Shown here: positions 22,001-34,815 of the stretch, in pieces | Position numbering within the stretch: the first letter of the stretch is position 1 | How the letters are laid out: each line of letters opens with the position of its first letter | DNA from: Mycteria americana | Taxonomy: Eukaryota > Chordata > Aves > Ciconiiformes > Ciconiidae | Direction: 5' to 3' | DNA: 64,000 nucleotides | NCBI RefSeq assembly: GCF_035582795.1 | Contig: NC_134367.1 | Coordinates: 110,780,062 to 110,844,061 of the forward strand | Notes under the pieces: generated by a model | The model's database searches: none | What the model was told of the DNA's origin: nothing | Seen by the model: the letters and a program-made list of their open reading frames with translations, nothing else | Position numbers and translations under genes: made by a program

Positions 22001-25000
22001 GTACTGTTCTCCAGCCTGGGCATGCAGGGGGGATGTATGTCTGAACATTGCAATCGTCATAATAATATTACCATGAAAATAAAGCGAAGCCCAAACCTAT
22101 GAATAGTATTAAATTCTCAGCAATAGGAAGGATAGCTGTACCAATCAAGAAGAAACCAAATTGACCATGAGACAAGCAGAGAATGGATTAGCCTCTGCTT
22201 GACAGATGGTGCCAGGGACTGATGTTTTTATTTCCCTTGCAGAGGAGCTTAGAGGAAGGGGGACAGGGGAGGGTGAGGTAGGGCACATTTATTAGAACGA
22301 AGCATCAGGCTGTCGCAGCTCCGCTGAAAAACACCAAAAATACCAAAAGCAATTTCCAATTAGTTTGTAAGGGACATTCTACATATCAGCTACAGGGTGA
22401 AAAACAGGAACAGCAATATTGTACCACATGGCACTTTTAATTTTCAAAGCAGCCTGAAAACATTAATTAATCCTCCTCTGACATAGGGAAATGCACCGCA
22501 GTCAGCAGTTTGTTCCTTTACTTCTTATGCCAGGATTTGAGACCCTGGGCCTTTTCCACAGCTGATTCATATCACAATAGCTCAAATGACTATGGAGGAC
22601 CCAGTCCCCTATGCAGCACGACTGAGCTGAAAAGACTGTGTTAGACCTGGAACTTAATGAACTCAGAGAGAGAGGGAAGATGCCTGCGCCCAACAGCTTT
22701 AGTAAGGCCCACCTTTAATATTTGTCCTATCTAAATCTACTCTTCAGTGTTGGGAGCAACACTGTAGGAGGCGTTTCAGGGAAGGTTAGGTGACTGAGGA
22801 ATTAATCACAATCTCATAAAGAATTGTGCACTGACACTCAGACACCAACTTCTTGATCTAACTAAAACCTCTGACAAAATTTCAGTGGAATCCAGTGGGA
22901 CCTGGGTACATCCCACTGAATTACTGTCAGGGCTCAGAGGCTGCTTGTGCAGGTCTTCTCTCTTTAAAGAGAAAGTGTTACAGCTTACTGGTTTTTACTC
23001 CTACTCAGTCTCCAGAACCACTATTAATTTCCCAGTATGCTTGTGGATTCCTGTGTGGCGAAGCTGAGCCTACCAAACCAGGCGTGCCTGAGGTGGGACA
23101 ATGATCTAGCAGGACTTTCCATTGCTGTTTCACCCGTGCCCAGGACTTCTGGCAGCAGAGGGGAGGCAGCTGAAATACAGAGACCTACAGGCTGTGATCT
23201 CTCTGAGAGGCAGCTCGACTCCTAGATGTCCCCTCTATGCCTTCTCGGCTTTGCTTCGCATCAAAGGCTGGGTTCATCCCACTGGCTGCTCTTGTTATTT
23301 GACAGTGGCTACTGATAGCCTGTGTTTTTCCAGTGGAGATGGCACAGCCTGCAGCTTCATTCTCACACAGTAAGCCTACTGACACAAAGAAAAATGTAAT
23401 TACCTTTCATTTTCCCTCACAAGCTGACATCTATTGCTTTTCGCTTACCTGAAAGCTGACATGGGCACAAGCACCATTTACAGATACTTTTTCAGATAGC
23501 TGTGTTTTGTCAGGGGAAATTATTTATATGGTTAATCTCAAGATCAGAAGATGAAGATCAGCGATGAGGAGGTCCCTCCATGCCCTCTCCATAACAGCAG
23601 AGCTGGTCTCATTACCCTGTCACCATACCTAGTAGCCGTTGGCCAGATTTTAAAAGGTGTATAAGTGTAAAACTGCAAAGCACCCAGGAGCCCTATGAAA
23701 GAAAGAAGTTAATGTCCAAAGAGGGACTCAGAATTTACGTGCCATTATGAAGATGTCAGGAACAGAGACAGTAAGCAGGCCTGATGCCAGGGAATGCATA
23801 ACACTCTCCTGCAGAAACGAAGAGTCATCGTTGTGAACACCACAGTTCAGGGGGCTGGCAGAGGGACAAAAATCACCCTGAAGCCAGTCACTATTGCAGT
23901 GAGTGGGACTCACTGCCATTCCCTAGCAAAGAAAGCAAGGTTGCTAAGTAGGATGGGTGTTGATACAAACATATCAAAGACGGGACAGGGATCTTGCATG
24001 TTTTTTGCATTGCTAGGCCTTCTTTTTTTGGTCTTCCACAGTGGAGGATGATGACTGAAATAAGGAGAGCTTTTAGGTTGTGGTCTCCTGCAAAGGGTCA
24101 GGCTGATTATTATTCTTTCTGTATACAGGCTCCCATAACCACCTTATCTTGCCAAGGGACAGGGTCACTCGATCCCGCCTTCCTGGAAGATGTTTAGAAA
24201 CCTGACCCTGCTCAGAAGGTCATGAGAGGCTTGGAGGACTGGCTACCTGTATGACAGCTGCGTGCTTGTGCTTTCCTTTGCTGCTGTCTCACAAATCGCT
24301 GTACAGCGGCAATGCTCTGCAAGATCATATGAGTTATCAATCTCTTATTTGGGGGAGATTTTATCAGGTGTCCAACACATGGATGATAGCCATCTGATTA
24401 TGCCACTTCCTCCACACAAAGTCTTGGTCTGATGCACATGTGTGTGAGTGGAGAGAAGATGCACTGGGGCAGTGCTCCATTGGCCCAGCTGAACAGGGCA
24501 GGCAGTGATCCAGCTGCCAACTCCCCTGTATTTTACAGTAGGTGATTTCAAGTGAGATTTCATCCTCAGCTGAGGCGGTAAAGCTGGAACCATTCCTTTG
24601 GCACAGAAAAACACGGCAACAGCTGTCTACCAGGAGAGGAGATAAACATTTTGGGGGAGAGCAGCCACTCCAATGCACGTGGACTTCATCAAACAGTCTG
24701 GGCTGTCCCTATTGTTTGTGAGCACTGGATGAGAACAAAGACAGATCGGGCTAGAAACGGCCCCACACAGAGACATTCAGAGCACAGACAGAATAGGACA
24801 CTTTAATGGCTACACTGGATCACCGTTTTTTGATATAATCAGAGGAATCTCCTAGCTTGGGAATACATATATATACACACCTGAGGCCCTGATGAATTCC
24901 CGTAACTGTTTCATTTTGGTTGCACTTATCAAGAGATGGAACTGGTCCATTACAATTGGCACTTCACAGACAGGAGAGTGAGGAAAAAATCTTTGTAGCA

Positions 25001-26814
25001 TTGTCAGTCTTTTTCATTCGCTGTTCCTAGAGCTCTGGGTGGGGTTTCCCAGCTACAGTTAACACAGCATTTCCTTGAAGGTCTTGGAGCTGATTCAATA
25101 GCGCTATCAGTCTTTTCACAGTACCACCCCCTGCTCAGGAGGCACACTTTTGGCTGTCAAAGGTGAGCCTATTTAAAGGAAAAGAGCCAGCCCCACTCTC
25201 TCTTTTGTTCATAGATATCTACCCAAAGACATTTATCAAAGATGCTAAATTCAGAGGGAGCAGAGGGGAAAAGGCAAGCAAAGCCTGGGGGAAGAAGCAA
25301 GTGGCCCACATAAAAAGGGGAGACAGGACATGCAAGGGAAGGGAAGAGGACATGCAAGCCTACCCAATAAGTAGCTTCATCCATACTACTGAAACGGTGG
25401 GGGAGAGGCTTGTTTTGTGATCATCTTGACAACCTAATAAAACTTGGTTGTAGTCAAACACTCCTGTGAAGGCAGAGTGCACGTGAGACTGGCAGGAAAG
25501 CTCAGCAGATGTGTGTCCATTTTTAAAACCAGTCTCCAGGATGGAGAGACCTTGAGAAGGCAGACTTCAGATCTGGCTTCTGTCCAGCAGCAGTGACATG
25601 TGGGTGGCACCACCTCCTTTAAGGCACAGCGTGTTTCAACAAGTGAAGCTTGTGAGAGAAGCCCGCACCTGACGCAACAGAAAATGCCCAGCTCCCCTTC
25701 TGCGAATGCTTTAGAGGTCTGTGAGGGGGCTGTCAACTCAGAGACCGGCTGTACAGCTGAGTAAACAATAACGTATTTGCCTCTGGGACAAACTAGGAGA
25801 GATGATGCATGGTTTATTCCAGGGCATTACTGAGACCACCACAGAAGCGAGACAGGATTTCTTTCTTTCCCAGGTACAATAGTAACAAAAAGCTGGAAGC
25901 TGTCTGCAGGTCTTGCATCTGAACGTACAGTGATGAGACTTTGTACTTACACAGTATCATGCACACAAAGATTTTGAAGTACTTTGCTAAGCTGAGTAAG
26001 CAGTGCAATTCTTGCTGCAGAGATAAAAATTGGGAGTACAAGAGAGGCAAAGCAAATGATCTGGAACCCCTTATCCTGCCAGAGGGGGAATAGCAGGGTT
26101 AGGCCAGGAGCGCAAGGCAAAGAGTCTTCCATTTGTTGTGCTCTCCAGGTTCCAGTTTGGCTGAGAGCCCAAGGGAAGGGTGCTTGGGGGCTTTCATGTG
26201 GTCAGCTGCTTATATGGCAAATGATATAATTATTCAGCACGTGTGATTGGCCTTACACAGGACAGGCTCCGAGTTAGACTAGCAAGGGACTTGCTAGTAG
26301 AGGTAGCCCGAGCCACGTATAAGCCAGTGAAATAGGTGAAAATAAGAAGAGTAAGGAGTACTACAGGTTTAAACTCAGATGGGCTCACAAAACCATAGAG
26401 CAGCATGCATGTAAGCAACCATACCATGGCTGATTCAGTTTTCTTATTTCACTGGGACTACACATACAGATTGCTCACACTTGGCAGAGGTGAGCAAGCT
26501 TTCTTCCTAGATTTGCAAGACATGATGTGAGGGGGATAGTTGCCTTCACAGATGACTATGCATCAACAAGTATATCACAGGCAGGCAACGGGGCATCAAC
26601 AGTATCTCAGCAAGGAGCTGAGCTGCAGCAATGACAACTTGATATGGACCTGTACACCCAACAGAGCACAGAGTAGAGGGCACACCAGGCTAGGTCCTGG
26701 AAGAAGAAAGCTTTAAGGGAAGACTTGGACACTCCATGTGTTTTGAGGGGGCACAAAGCAGCAACAAAGCAAACAAAAGCAGTAATTTGCTAATAAAGCA
26801 TGGAAGAGTATTCC

Positions 26815-26895
26815 ATCATTACAGTTGTTGCATCATTATTAGTCAAGCTTCTAAGCATCTGCTAATGTGACAGCTAATTATTATTATTACAGTGT
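26815..26895. promoter_or_regulatory. Candidate enhancer core: MEIS-type site abutting homeodomain site
   Basis: TGACAGCTAATTA at 26868-26880 joins a TGACAG (MEIS/PBX-type) word to a TAATTA homeodomain word, with further AT-rich words TGCATCATTATTAG and CTGCTAATG just upstream. No repeat signature is present. Function is inferred only from motif density in a gene desert beside developmental genes. Confidence 0.3.
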
Positions 26896-29800
26896 TTAGA
26901 CAGATTTTTAAAAGGCATCATCTAGGTGCCTCACTCCCAGTCATTTCAGAGAGACTTAGGCAACAGGGACTTAGCTCACAGTCCAGCCTCAGACTGGAAT
27001 GTGGGAGGCTAGATGAATTGATCATCCCTTCATGAATCTCTAACTAGCAAAAAGCAAATGTACTTTCACAGGTGCCCTGTTAAAATCTAGACTGGTTTGA
27101 AAAGACTCATTAGACTCAACTAACCAACCAATCTACTGCTACGTCTCAGCCCTTGAAAACCACAGTGTGAAAAACAGTCTCCACCTCATGCTAAGTTCTG
27201 AACAGGAAAGATGGTAGTATACCTGCAAAGGTACATTGTATCTCCTCCTGCTGTGTTCAGATACATTAATCCTATAGCAATGAAGAGAAGATAACAGCAA
27301 TGAGAAGATACCAGCACAGCAAGACAGGGTTTAATTTAATGGAAGAATACTGCTGCAAGGACTGCAAATGTGGGAAATGGTCTGTTACCTTCAGCAGGAG
27401 AGCTGGGTGTTGGGCTCTGCAGATGTCACCTTTGCAAGCACAATGCCATTGAAAAGCTGTTCTCTCATGGGCTATGCCAGTACGGTCTCCAGTGAGCTAT
27501 CAAGATAACTTCTTTACAGGCCAGTTAGTAAGGCTAATGCTGCAGGTCTGAAAGGAGCTATGAGAACATGGGGTCATCTGTATACCCAGTACCATCCAAG
27601 CATACCCTGTGGTTTAGTAGAGCTTAGAACACCATCAGGCTCATAATTCATACCATGTGGAGAGATGACAGGAATGCCTAGCCAATGCTTGCTTACACCA
27701 CCAGCCACCCCCCACCTCCACTGACTAACTCAACAGCATTCAAAAAGCAAACTCCAGAGGGATGAGTAGATAGATAGATCTGAAGAAATCTATGGCAGAC
27801 AACAGAAGGGACCCATATAAACCCATTACTAAGATAAAAAGGAGGAGCTGCAAACTATAAGTAGACGTATTCCTCACAGGACACATTTTTGCAAGTATGC
27901 ATAGACAGCTCTGCATGAGTGAAGATGAAGTGCCACAAGTAGCTGGACCTCCTTGCAAAGGGTGCTAGACTGAACTGCTTCTTCCAGTAACTTAAATGAG
28001 GGCAGGCTTATCTCCAGAATATTTGTCAGGGAACAGCAATGGCCTACTGTTCCCAAAGTGCAGGCAAGCTAGGAGCCAAAGGCAACGCCAGCACAAGCAG
28101 TGCCCTCAGTGACGGAACACAGTCCCACAAGACCTGAGCACAGCAAGCAGGGACAGATGCTGATGACAGGGTCCATCAACAGCCCTAGGCACAGCAAGTG
28201 ATGAACCAGGTCCAGGCTCCATGCAGGAACAAAAGGAAACAGAACCAGGACTGGAGACAAGCTGCAACATACACCTGGGGGACCCATCCAGGAGAAAAGC
28301 TGCCTGCAGTGGAGGTCCACAGTCTCTCCAGGAGGCAGGGCCAGAGGCAGGGCTGCAGACCAGCACACCTGCAAGACAGCTCAGGCAAGAACTGAGTAAA
28401 TGCTCAGTCCAGAGCTTAAATGGAACCCTGGAGCCTACGGGCAGGGGGTGTGGGTGGGGGCCCCAGGTGAGGCTGGTGAGTGCAATTAAGGCCTTTTAGG
28501 GCCCTCCGGGCCATGACTATATTTTAGAGTTAAAATGACACCACTAACCTAGGAAGTGGATGGGAGGAACAGGTTAATTTGAACTTCTCACAGTACAGCA
28601 CTTATGTTGGCATTTCCTAATTCTTGTTTTTTAAACATTCAACGATTACCATTTAGTATGACCTTTCTCCGTGGAAATGTACTGACCTTGGTCTGGTGGA
28701 ATCTCGGGTTCAAATCTGATCAGTTAGCAAGAGAAACAAGTCTGATCTGATTCCAGTTCCTTGCAGATTTTTGCCCAAAAAACCATGCAGTCTCTCGGTG
28801 GTTTCTAATTCACTTTGGGGAGATCCAATTTTAGATAGCTGAGAACAAAGTAAGTCAAGAAGAAGCACATCACAAGGACTAGGACGCTTTTAAACTTGAT
28901 ACTCGATTGACCTGTGTTTTCTTATTTTCCTGTCTCCCCAGTACCAATTCAGTAGTAATCTCACAGAACCCTTCCGTACTTTTCTTCCCCTGCCAGATAA
29001 AATCTGGTATTCAAACCTACTGGGGTTTGGGGTTTGTCTGGGTTTTTTTCTTCTTGCTACCTCAAGCTGAGAAGCAAACTCAGAAGCTCACAGCGTGCAG
29101 GCAGTGTAACTGCTTGTGAGCAAAGGGAGCTGGCTTCTCCCGGGTCATGTAAGTCCTCCGCAAATGTGTTTCTGTTTGGAAGACTTCTTGTGGGTAGCTC
29201 CCAAAGGAACAGAACAATACAGTACTCCTTCCCCCACAATAGCAAGCAAACAAGATAAATCCAGTGGCGCTTACACGCAAAAAAAATGAGAGCTGATGAA
29301 ACAAATGGAACAGTTCAGGACTAGGGGCAGAAAAGCAAAACGACAGAGCCAAGAGATGGATTAAAAATAAATAGGTCAAAATCTGTCTGAAACACCAGGA
29401 AAAGCTTTCCCTGGCAAATTCACTTCAGCACCTGATAAGTAACTGAAAGCAGAGCTGAACCTTGTGTCAGGCAGGTGAGTTTTCTGTGGTTGTTAATTAC
29501 CCCCCACCTCCCATAGCATACGGAGCATCACGCTCCTGCCTACATCCCTAACTTCTAGGACAGTGATGCATACAGAAGCCATGTTAGAGTGCCATACAGC
29601 CGTCCACGGGCAGCCCACATACTGGCATCTGTGCTAGCTCACGGTTACTAATAGTTGTCATTAGCTGCTGAAAAATGAACATGGTGGATCTCGGTGGGGG
29701 GGAGGTTACTGTGCAGTGACTCACTGCAAAACGTCAGCGAACACAACTGGCACCAACCAAGAGATGGTTGCTAAATGATCAATTTAAGTTAATCAAGACT

Positions 29801-32800
29801 TCATTATTTGTGGGCTTTTATTCTGGGTAACCTGGGAGGTTTTCTTTTGTGTGGCATAGCTCTGTCTACATTGACTCATCAATGCCCTCGCCTTAGCTAT
29901 TAAATTACTGCTACAAAGCTTGTTTGTTTTATCTGTTCCTCAGTTCTTTGGCCCACACCCACAATCTGATCTTTCATTTGCATGTAGGCAGTGGTAAGCT
30001 CCAGCTCTGAGTTAGCTGTTGAACACAGAAGTCTAGGTAATCCTGGGACAAAGCTGAGAAACATAAATTAAATTGAAACCTAGAGAAATTTGTCTTGACA
30101 CCGCTGCTTAAAGTAAGCAAACTCAGCAAGCAGTGAGCTGAAATAGCCATGTATATAAACCATTTGAAAATAGCCTGAGGTGCTACGTTAAGGCAGGAGA
30201 CCACCTTATAAAAGAGGCCTTTTATGCATATCTCACTGTAATATCATAACCCATTGATTTTCTCGCCTCAAGCAAACCGGTGTTTGGGAGTTTCTTACAG
30301 ATTGTTCCTCCTCACTGTGCACGGCGTGCTTGATTCTGCACTGCTTTGCTTTTTGTGGAGTCATTTAAGCCTGGGCTAAGCTATGCGATCCCTCCTCTCT
30401 AGGAGAGTGTTGTAGCATTATACTCAACATGAGACAGAGTGCTTTAGAAATCAATTTTTGGCTCATGACAGCAGCTCTCAAACCCACAGCATCGAGGAAT
30501 TCTTTCCTACCAGCTGAGCAGGGCTCAGCTTTCCATCTAACACTGGTCTTTTTCCTTGTTTCTAGAAACCAGCATACGTAAAGTGAAAAGGCAAATAGAG
30601 GAAATAATTTCCTCATGTTACTCTCCCGTTGGTTTTACATATAACTGTTGGACCCGTAGCAGGACCGATCTGTAGCTGGGGAGGGAAGAGGAGGCCATCT
30701 GTGCTATGATGAACAGGAGATGAGGTCTCCACAAGGCACTTCCCTGCTCAAATGAGTCTATGCCAAAAAAAGCTGGCAGAACACAAGGGCTTTGCTGTTG
30801 GTCCTACAAGCAAATCACCCTTAGGGCTCTGCATGATGGCCAAAACCCATCTCACCTTTTTTTCTATACAAACTCATATATTAAAGCAGAAGGGAGGTAG
30901 AGGAATGGGTTACATCCAGGCAAAGGAGTCAGGAATAAACATCCCTTCAAAGTGCAGAAGCAGCGTACACAGAGATGTGATGAGTAGGTGCAGTTTATTT
31001 CTCCTGTCTCCTGTCCTTGCTGTGACTGCGGGCTCTCAGGACCTGCACTGCACACCGCCTTACACTTTGGCAGGCATGGAGGCAATAAATTCCAAGCTTC
31101 ATTCACAGACATTTTCCACATCTTTCCTATTTTCAACCTGGACCCTGCCCTCTGAAGCCCTCATTTGGATCTGGGAGCTGAAGGAGAAACGTTTCAGGTT
31201 GCAGTTGTGAAGATAGTTGAATATAGCCTTTAGACCAGTTATGATGCTAGTGAGAAAGGGGTTAATCTGTTCCCAGGCGGGAGTAGTCTGCAGGCAGGGA
31301 TTTGCAAGGCAGTAGGGGCCAAACCAGATGTGAGGGAACTGATTAACTTACTGCATACCCCCATACCACAGAGGAGCTGTGCATAATTGGTACCTCATTT
31401 TAGCAGGGAATGGTTTTTAGAATGGGGTCTATAATTAAGAGCTTAGATTAAATCCACCCTGATTGGGGAGAGAGAAGTGGAGAAAACAGCTGGGACTGTC
31501 TGGTACCATAGTGGTCTGGGCTTTATCCTTTCTTGAAGCCAAGGGAAGAAAGCCTTAAGGACACCAGACATTTCTGTCACAGAGTTACCCTGATTTTGTT
31601 AGAGGCAAACAGAAGCTTTTCCTACCCCGAAACAGTGTGAATGCTGATAAGTGCTTATTTTTGAAAGGAGTGATTCATAGATACTTATTTTTATTTAAAG
31701 ATGAATTGTTTTCTGGGGGATTTAAATCTTCCTTGACAGTGTTTATAACTTGAAATGCCACAAAGCAGGGCTGTCACATAGCAATTGGAGGATAATACTG
31801 ACGAGAAGAGAAAGAGAAACTGGCTATTCTCGTTTGGCTGTCTGGATGGGAAGGAAACACAGACAGCAAGCAAACAGAGCCACGTGAAACGCTGCTAGAA
31901 GCAACCTAGAGAGGTCACCTCTGTTGCTAGGCAGGATCTGCTAACACAAGCAGGGAAAGGAAAATTAGCCTTGGAAAATAATTTCAGCTTTAATAATTCA
32001 GCCTGGTGCTGACATTGAGGCACAGATTTGATTTTTAGATGCCAATTTTTATTGTGGAAGTAACCTTCCCCCTTTCTTTTGTCTCCTAGCCAAATTTACT
32101 TTGAGAATGATTCTCAGCCCAAGCTCATGATTGACGTTATCTGGAGTCAGCATCTGTGCTGGTGGCCCCTGTGGTGATCCCACCAGTGGAACTAAACTAC
32201 CTGGAAAATTTGGGCCAAAAGACCTTGTGTGGACAGCCCTCCAGGAAGACAGCACTTTTTAATTAACTGGCAGAAAATGTCGGTGGGGAATGATTGCCAG
32301 TTCCATCTGAGGGGAGCGATCCCAGCTGCACGCTATGATTTCTGCTACCTGTACAGTGGAAAAACCTCACAATATTAGCCCTTTTTTTCCTCTCAGAGGA
32401 GCTAAAAATATGCTCTTTGAAAAACACAGAGTGATACTGGTTTGGAACGGGAAAGGGAAGAAGCGAAGAAATCTGGGACTTACATGGAGGGCACGCTGAC
32501 AAATTTGCAAAGTGTTTTCAGTGACAGCAGTTTGCAGGGAATATTGGGTTCTGAAAATCATCGTCATCTGTCCCATAAGTAATTATTTGAGTGGATTAGT
32601 CACTAGTGGCTTTGGCAGGGCTTTTCATTTGATTTCCAATAAGAGGCTGCAATCTCCAGTCCCGTCAAACCTGCTTGTGGCACGCTGGCCAAAAAAAAGG
32701 TCTGTAAGGACAACATGGCACTTGTTTTCTAGGCAAGAGGGCAGAAGAATATAGTGGCGTTTTGGGGGGACAAAAGGAGAGCTGTCTGTTCACATTAGCC

Positions 32801-32846
32801 TTGGAATGTTTGTTTTGGGTTTGTTTTTTTTTTCCATACAGTGAGA

Positions 32847-32902
32847 AGTTAAAATGTGAAAATGTCAAGTTAAATGTGAAAAGTTAAAATGTGAAAATGT
32901 CA
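32847..32902. repeat. 35-bp period direct repeat
   Basis: The 21-base word beginning AGTTAAAATGTG and ending AAAATGTCA occurs at 32847-32867 and 32882-32902, with a shortened copy AGTTAAATGTGAAA between them. Confidence 0.85.
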
Positions 32903-34714
32903 GCTTTCTTGGAAAAAAAACCAAAACATTTCCAGCTTCTGGGGTCCTGATATCAAACAAAGGTGGCTTGCATTGGACTAGTGAGGTGGATCCTATGCGG
33001 CCAGCTCAAACCTTACTGCTGTAGAGTAGGACTGGTGCCTGCTCAACATGAAAACATGACGCTGCCAACTTGAGCCAGCTCAAGAGCTGCCCACTGAGCC
33101 ATCTGATCAGCCAGGCAGCCTGGGGAGTGGGGCTTGGTAACCTCATCAGTCGTACCAGTGAAAATCATCCCAACTCAGGATTCACCATCCAGAAAGAAAA
33201 TAAATGTCGGCTTGAAGGAACATAAGCAGCAGCAGTATCTGAGGGAGAGGGCTTCGAGTCCGAGAGTGTTTGACCAGAAAACTTGGGAAACCCTGAAGAA
33301 GTCTTGCACTCAGATATGAATTTGGTGGCTCTTATTCAAATTTCCAGCAGATGTTTATCCAAGCGCCATCAGTTGCTGTTTGCAAAGGGATTAAAGGGCA
33401 CAGGAGTCACTGAGGTATCTCTTACCTAGAGCTGGGGTTTAACCATTTCAAAGTGTAATCGCAGTTTGCACCATACGGTAAATTGCTCTTGGTTACTCAG
33501 TTACTCTTTCATGCTTCCACTTTTCTGAAGGGCGATCTGCAGATCCTCCAAATGCAATGAAATATACTGGCACATTTAATCAGCGCTGATTCCCTGAAGA
33601 AGTGCTGGGAAACGGGATTTAGAGACAAGAGCTGAGCATGCTGCATTTGCCGACCATATGCTGGGATATTTTCTTTCAGACTGCGCTCCAACAGTAGCTT
33701 GTATTTGCAGGCATAGAAATGGAAACAACACAGATTGGGAGTAAACAGCGTTCGAGAATCACGTTGAGATCTAGCATCCTTTATTTCAGAGAGGGAAGCA
33801 AAAGGAAGAAAAAAAGAGAGGATGAGATAAAGGCAGATCACATCAGAGGCTGTGGGGTGAGCATATCAGTTCTCGTTGGTGTCCCAGCAAAGAGGAGTTT
33901 AAAGGTGGAATTTGAGGGAGGATAATTTGCAGATGTTTATAGGGAAGATGAAATGATGGTGGCTGTAAGAAGGAAACACTCTGTAGAACTGAGTGGTTGC
34001 CAAATCCCACCATCAGGTGACTTCTGATGAATAACATAGTCCGGGGTTATGCCAGAATTTGCATTGCTTGCACATGTGCACACAGGAGAGAAATAATGAA
34101 CCAAGCTGCCTTATCCCTTCAGCTGGTCATAGGACTGCTCCTATGTTCCGATGAGGATGAGCCACTCACTGCTGCCCACCGGTTCCTCACCTCCACTCAG
34201 CCCACTGAAACTCAGTCTGCCCAAGGCTGGAAGGCAGCTGTGCTGGGGACAGGGAGAACTACAGAGACTCCAGGCCAGTTACGGGTATTAGTCACTGCAG
34301 GGACCAGGCAGCCAGGATACTGCTTACAGGGAACCAGGAAAGCAGCTGTTTCAAAGGACCCTCTAAAAACCTGGATTCCTTGGTGTAACACAAGTTGTGC
34401 AGAAATTCATAACTCTTAAGCCTGAGCCTAGTTTTTTTGAAAGGGAGGCCCATCAACCTGCTCCAAAATGTGCTCCCTGCCTACCTTGACTGTCTCTCTC
34501 TTCCAGCATCTACCACCAACAGATAGACCAGTCTCCCTTTTCCTCTCCCACTGGGCCCACTTCACCCTACAAGCTGCTGCGAACCTGGAAACTTTCTCTA
34601 CCTAGAGCTCTTGTCCTACTGATCAACTTGCTGTGCTCCAGAGGTCAGATGCTGTTGGTGAATCTGCATGGTTTAGGTAGCTAAAACCCAGAGGGAAGCC
34701 CAAGCTCCTTTAGG

Positions 34715-34815
34715 TCAATGAAATATTCATTAGTATTCCTCTCTTTATGACATTTTGCATAATTTGCATAATTATCATATTACATACATTATCAATATTA
34801 ATTATTAAGAAAACC
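34715..34815. promoter_or_regulatory. Candidate enhancer core: doubled POU/octamer-like motif
   Basis: TTTTGCATAATTTGCATAAT at about 34753-34772 contains two TTTGCATAAT words spaced 10 bases apart, so both would lie on the same face of the helix. Flanking AT-rich homeodomain-like words (ATTCATTAG, ATTAATTATTAAG) are within 50 bases. There is no transposon signature. The enhancer role is an inference. Confidence 0.3.

Noticed and set aside
28701-28730. tRNA-like B box GGTTCAAATC
   Set aside because: No A box at the right distance and no cloverleaf. Single-word matches like this are common by chance.
30752-31210. 152-codon plus-strand ORF
   Set aside because: No recognisable family, no flanking splice or promoter evidence, and a conflicting antisense frame.
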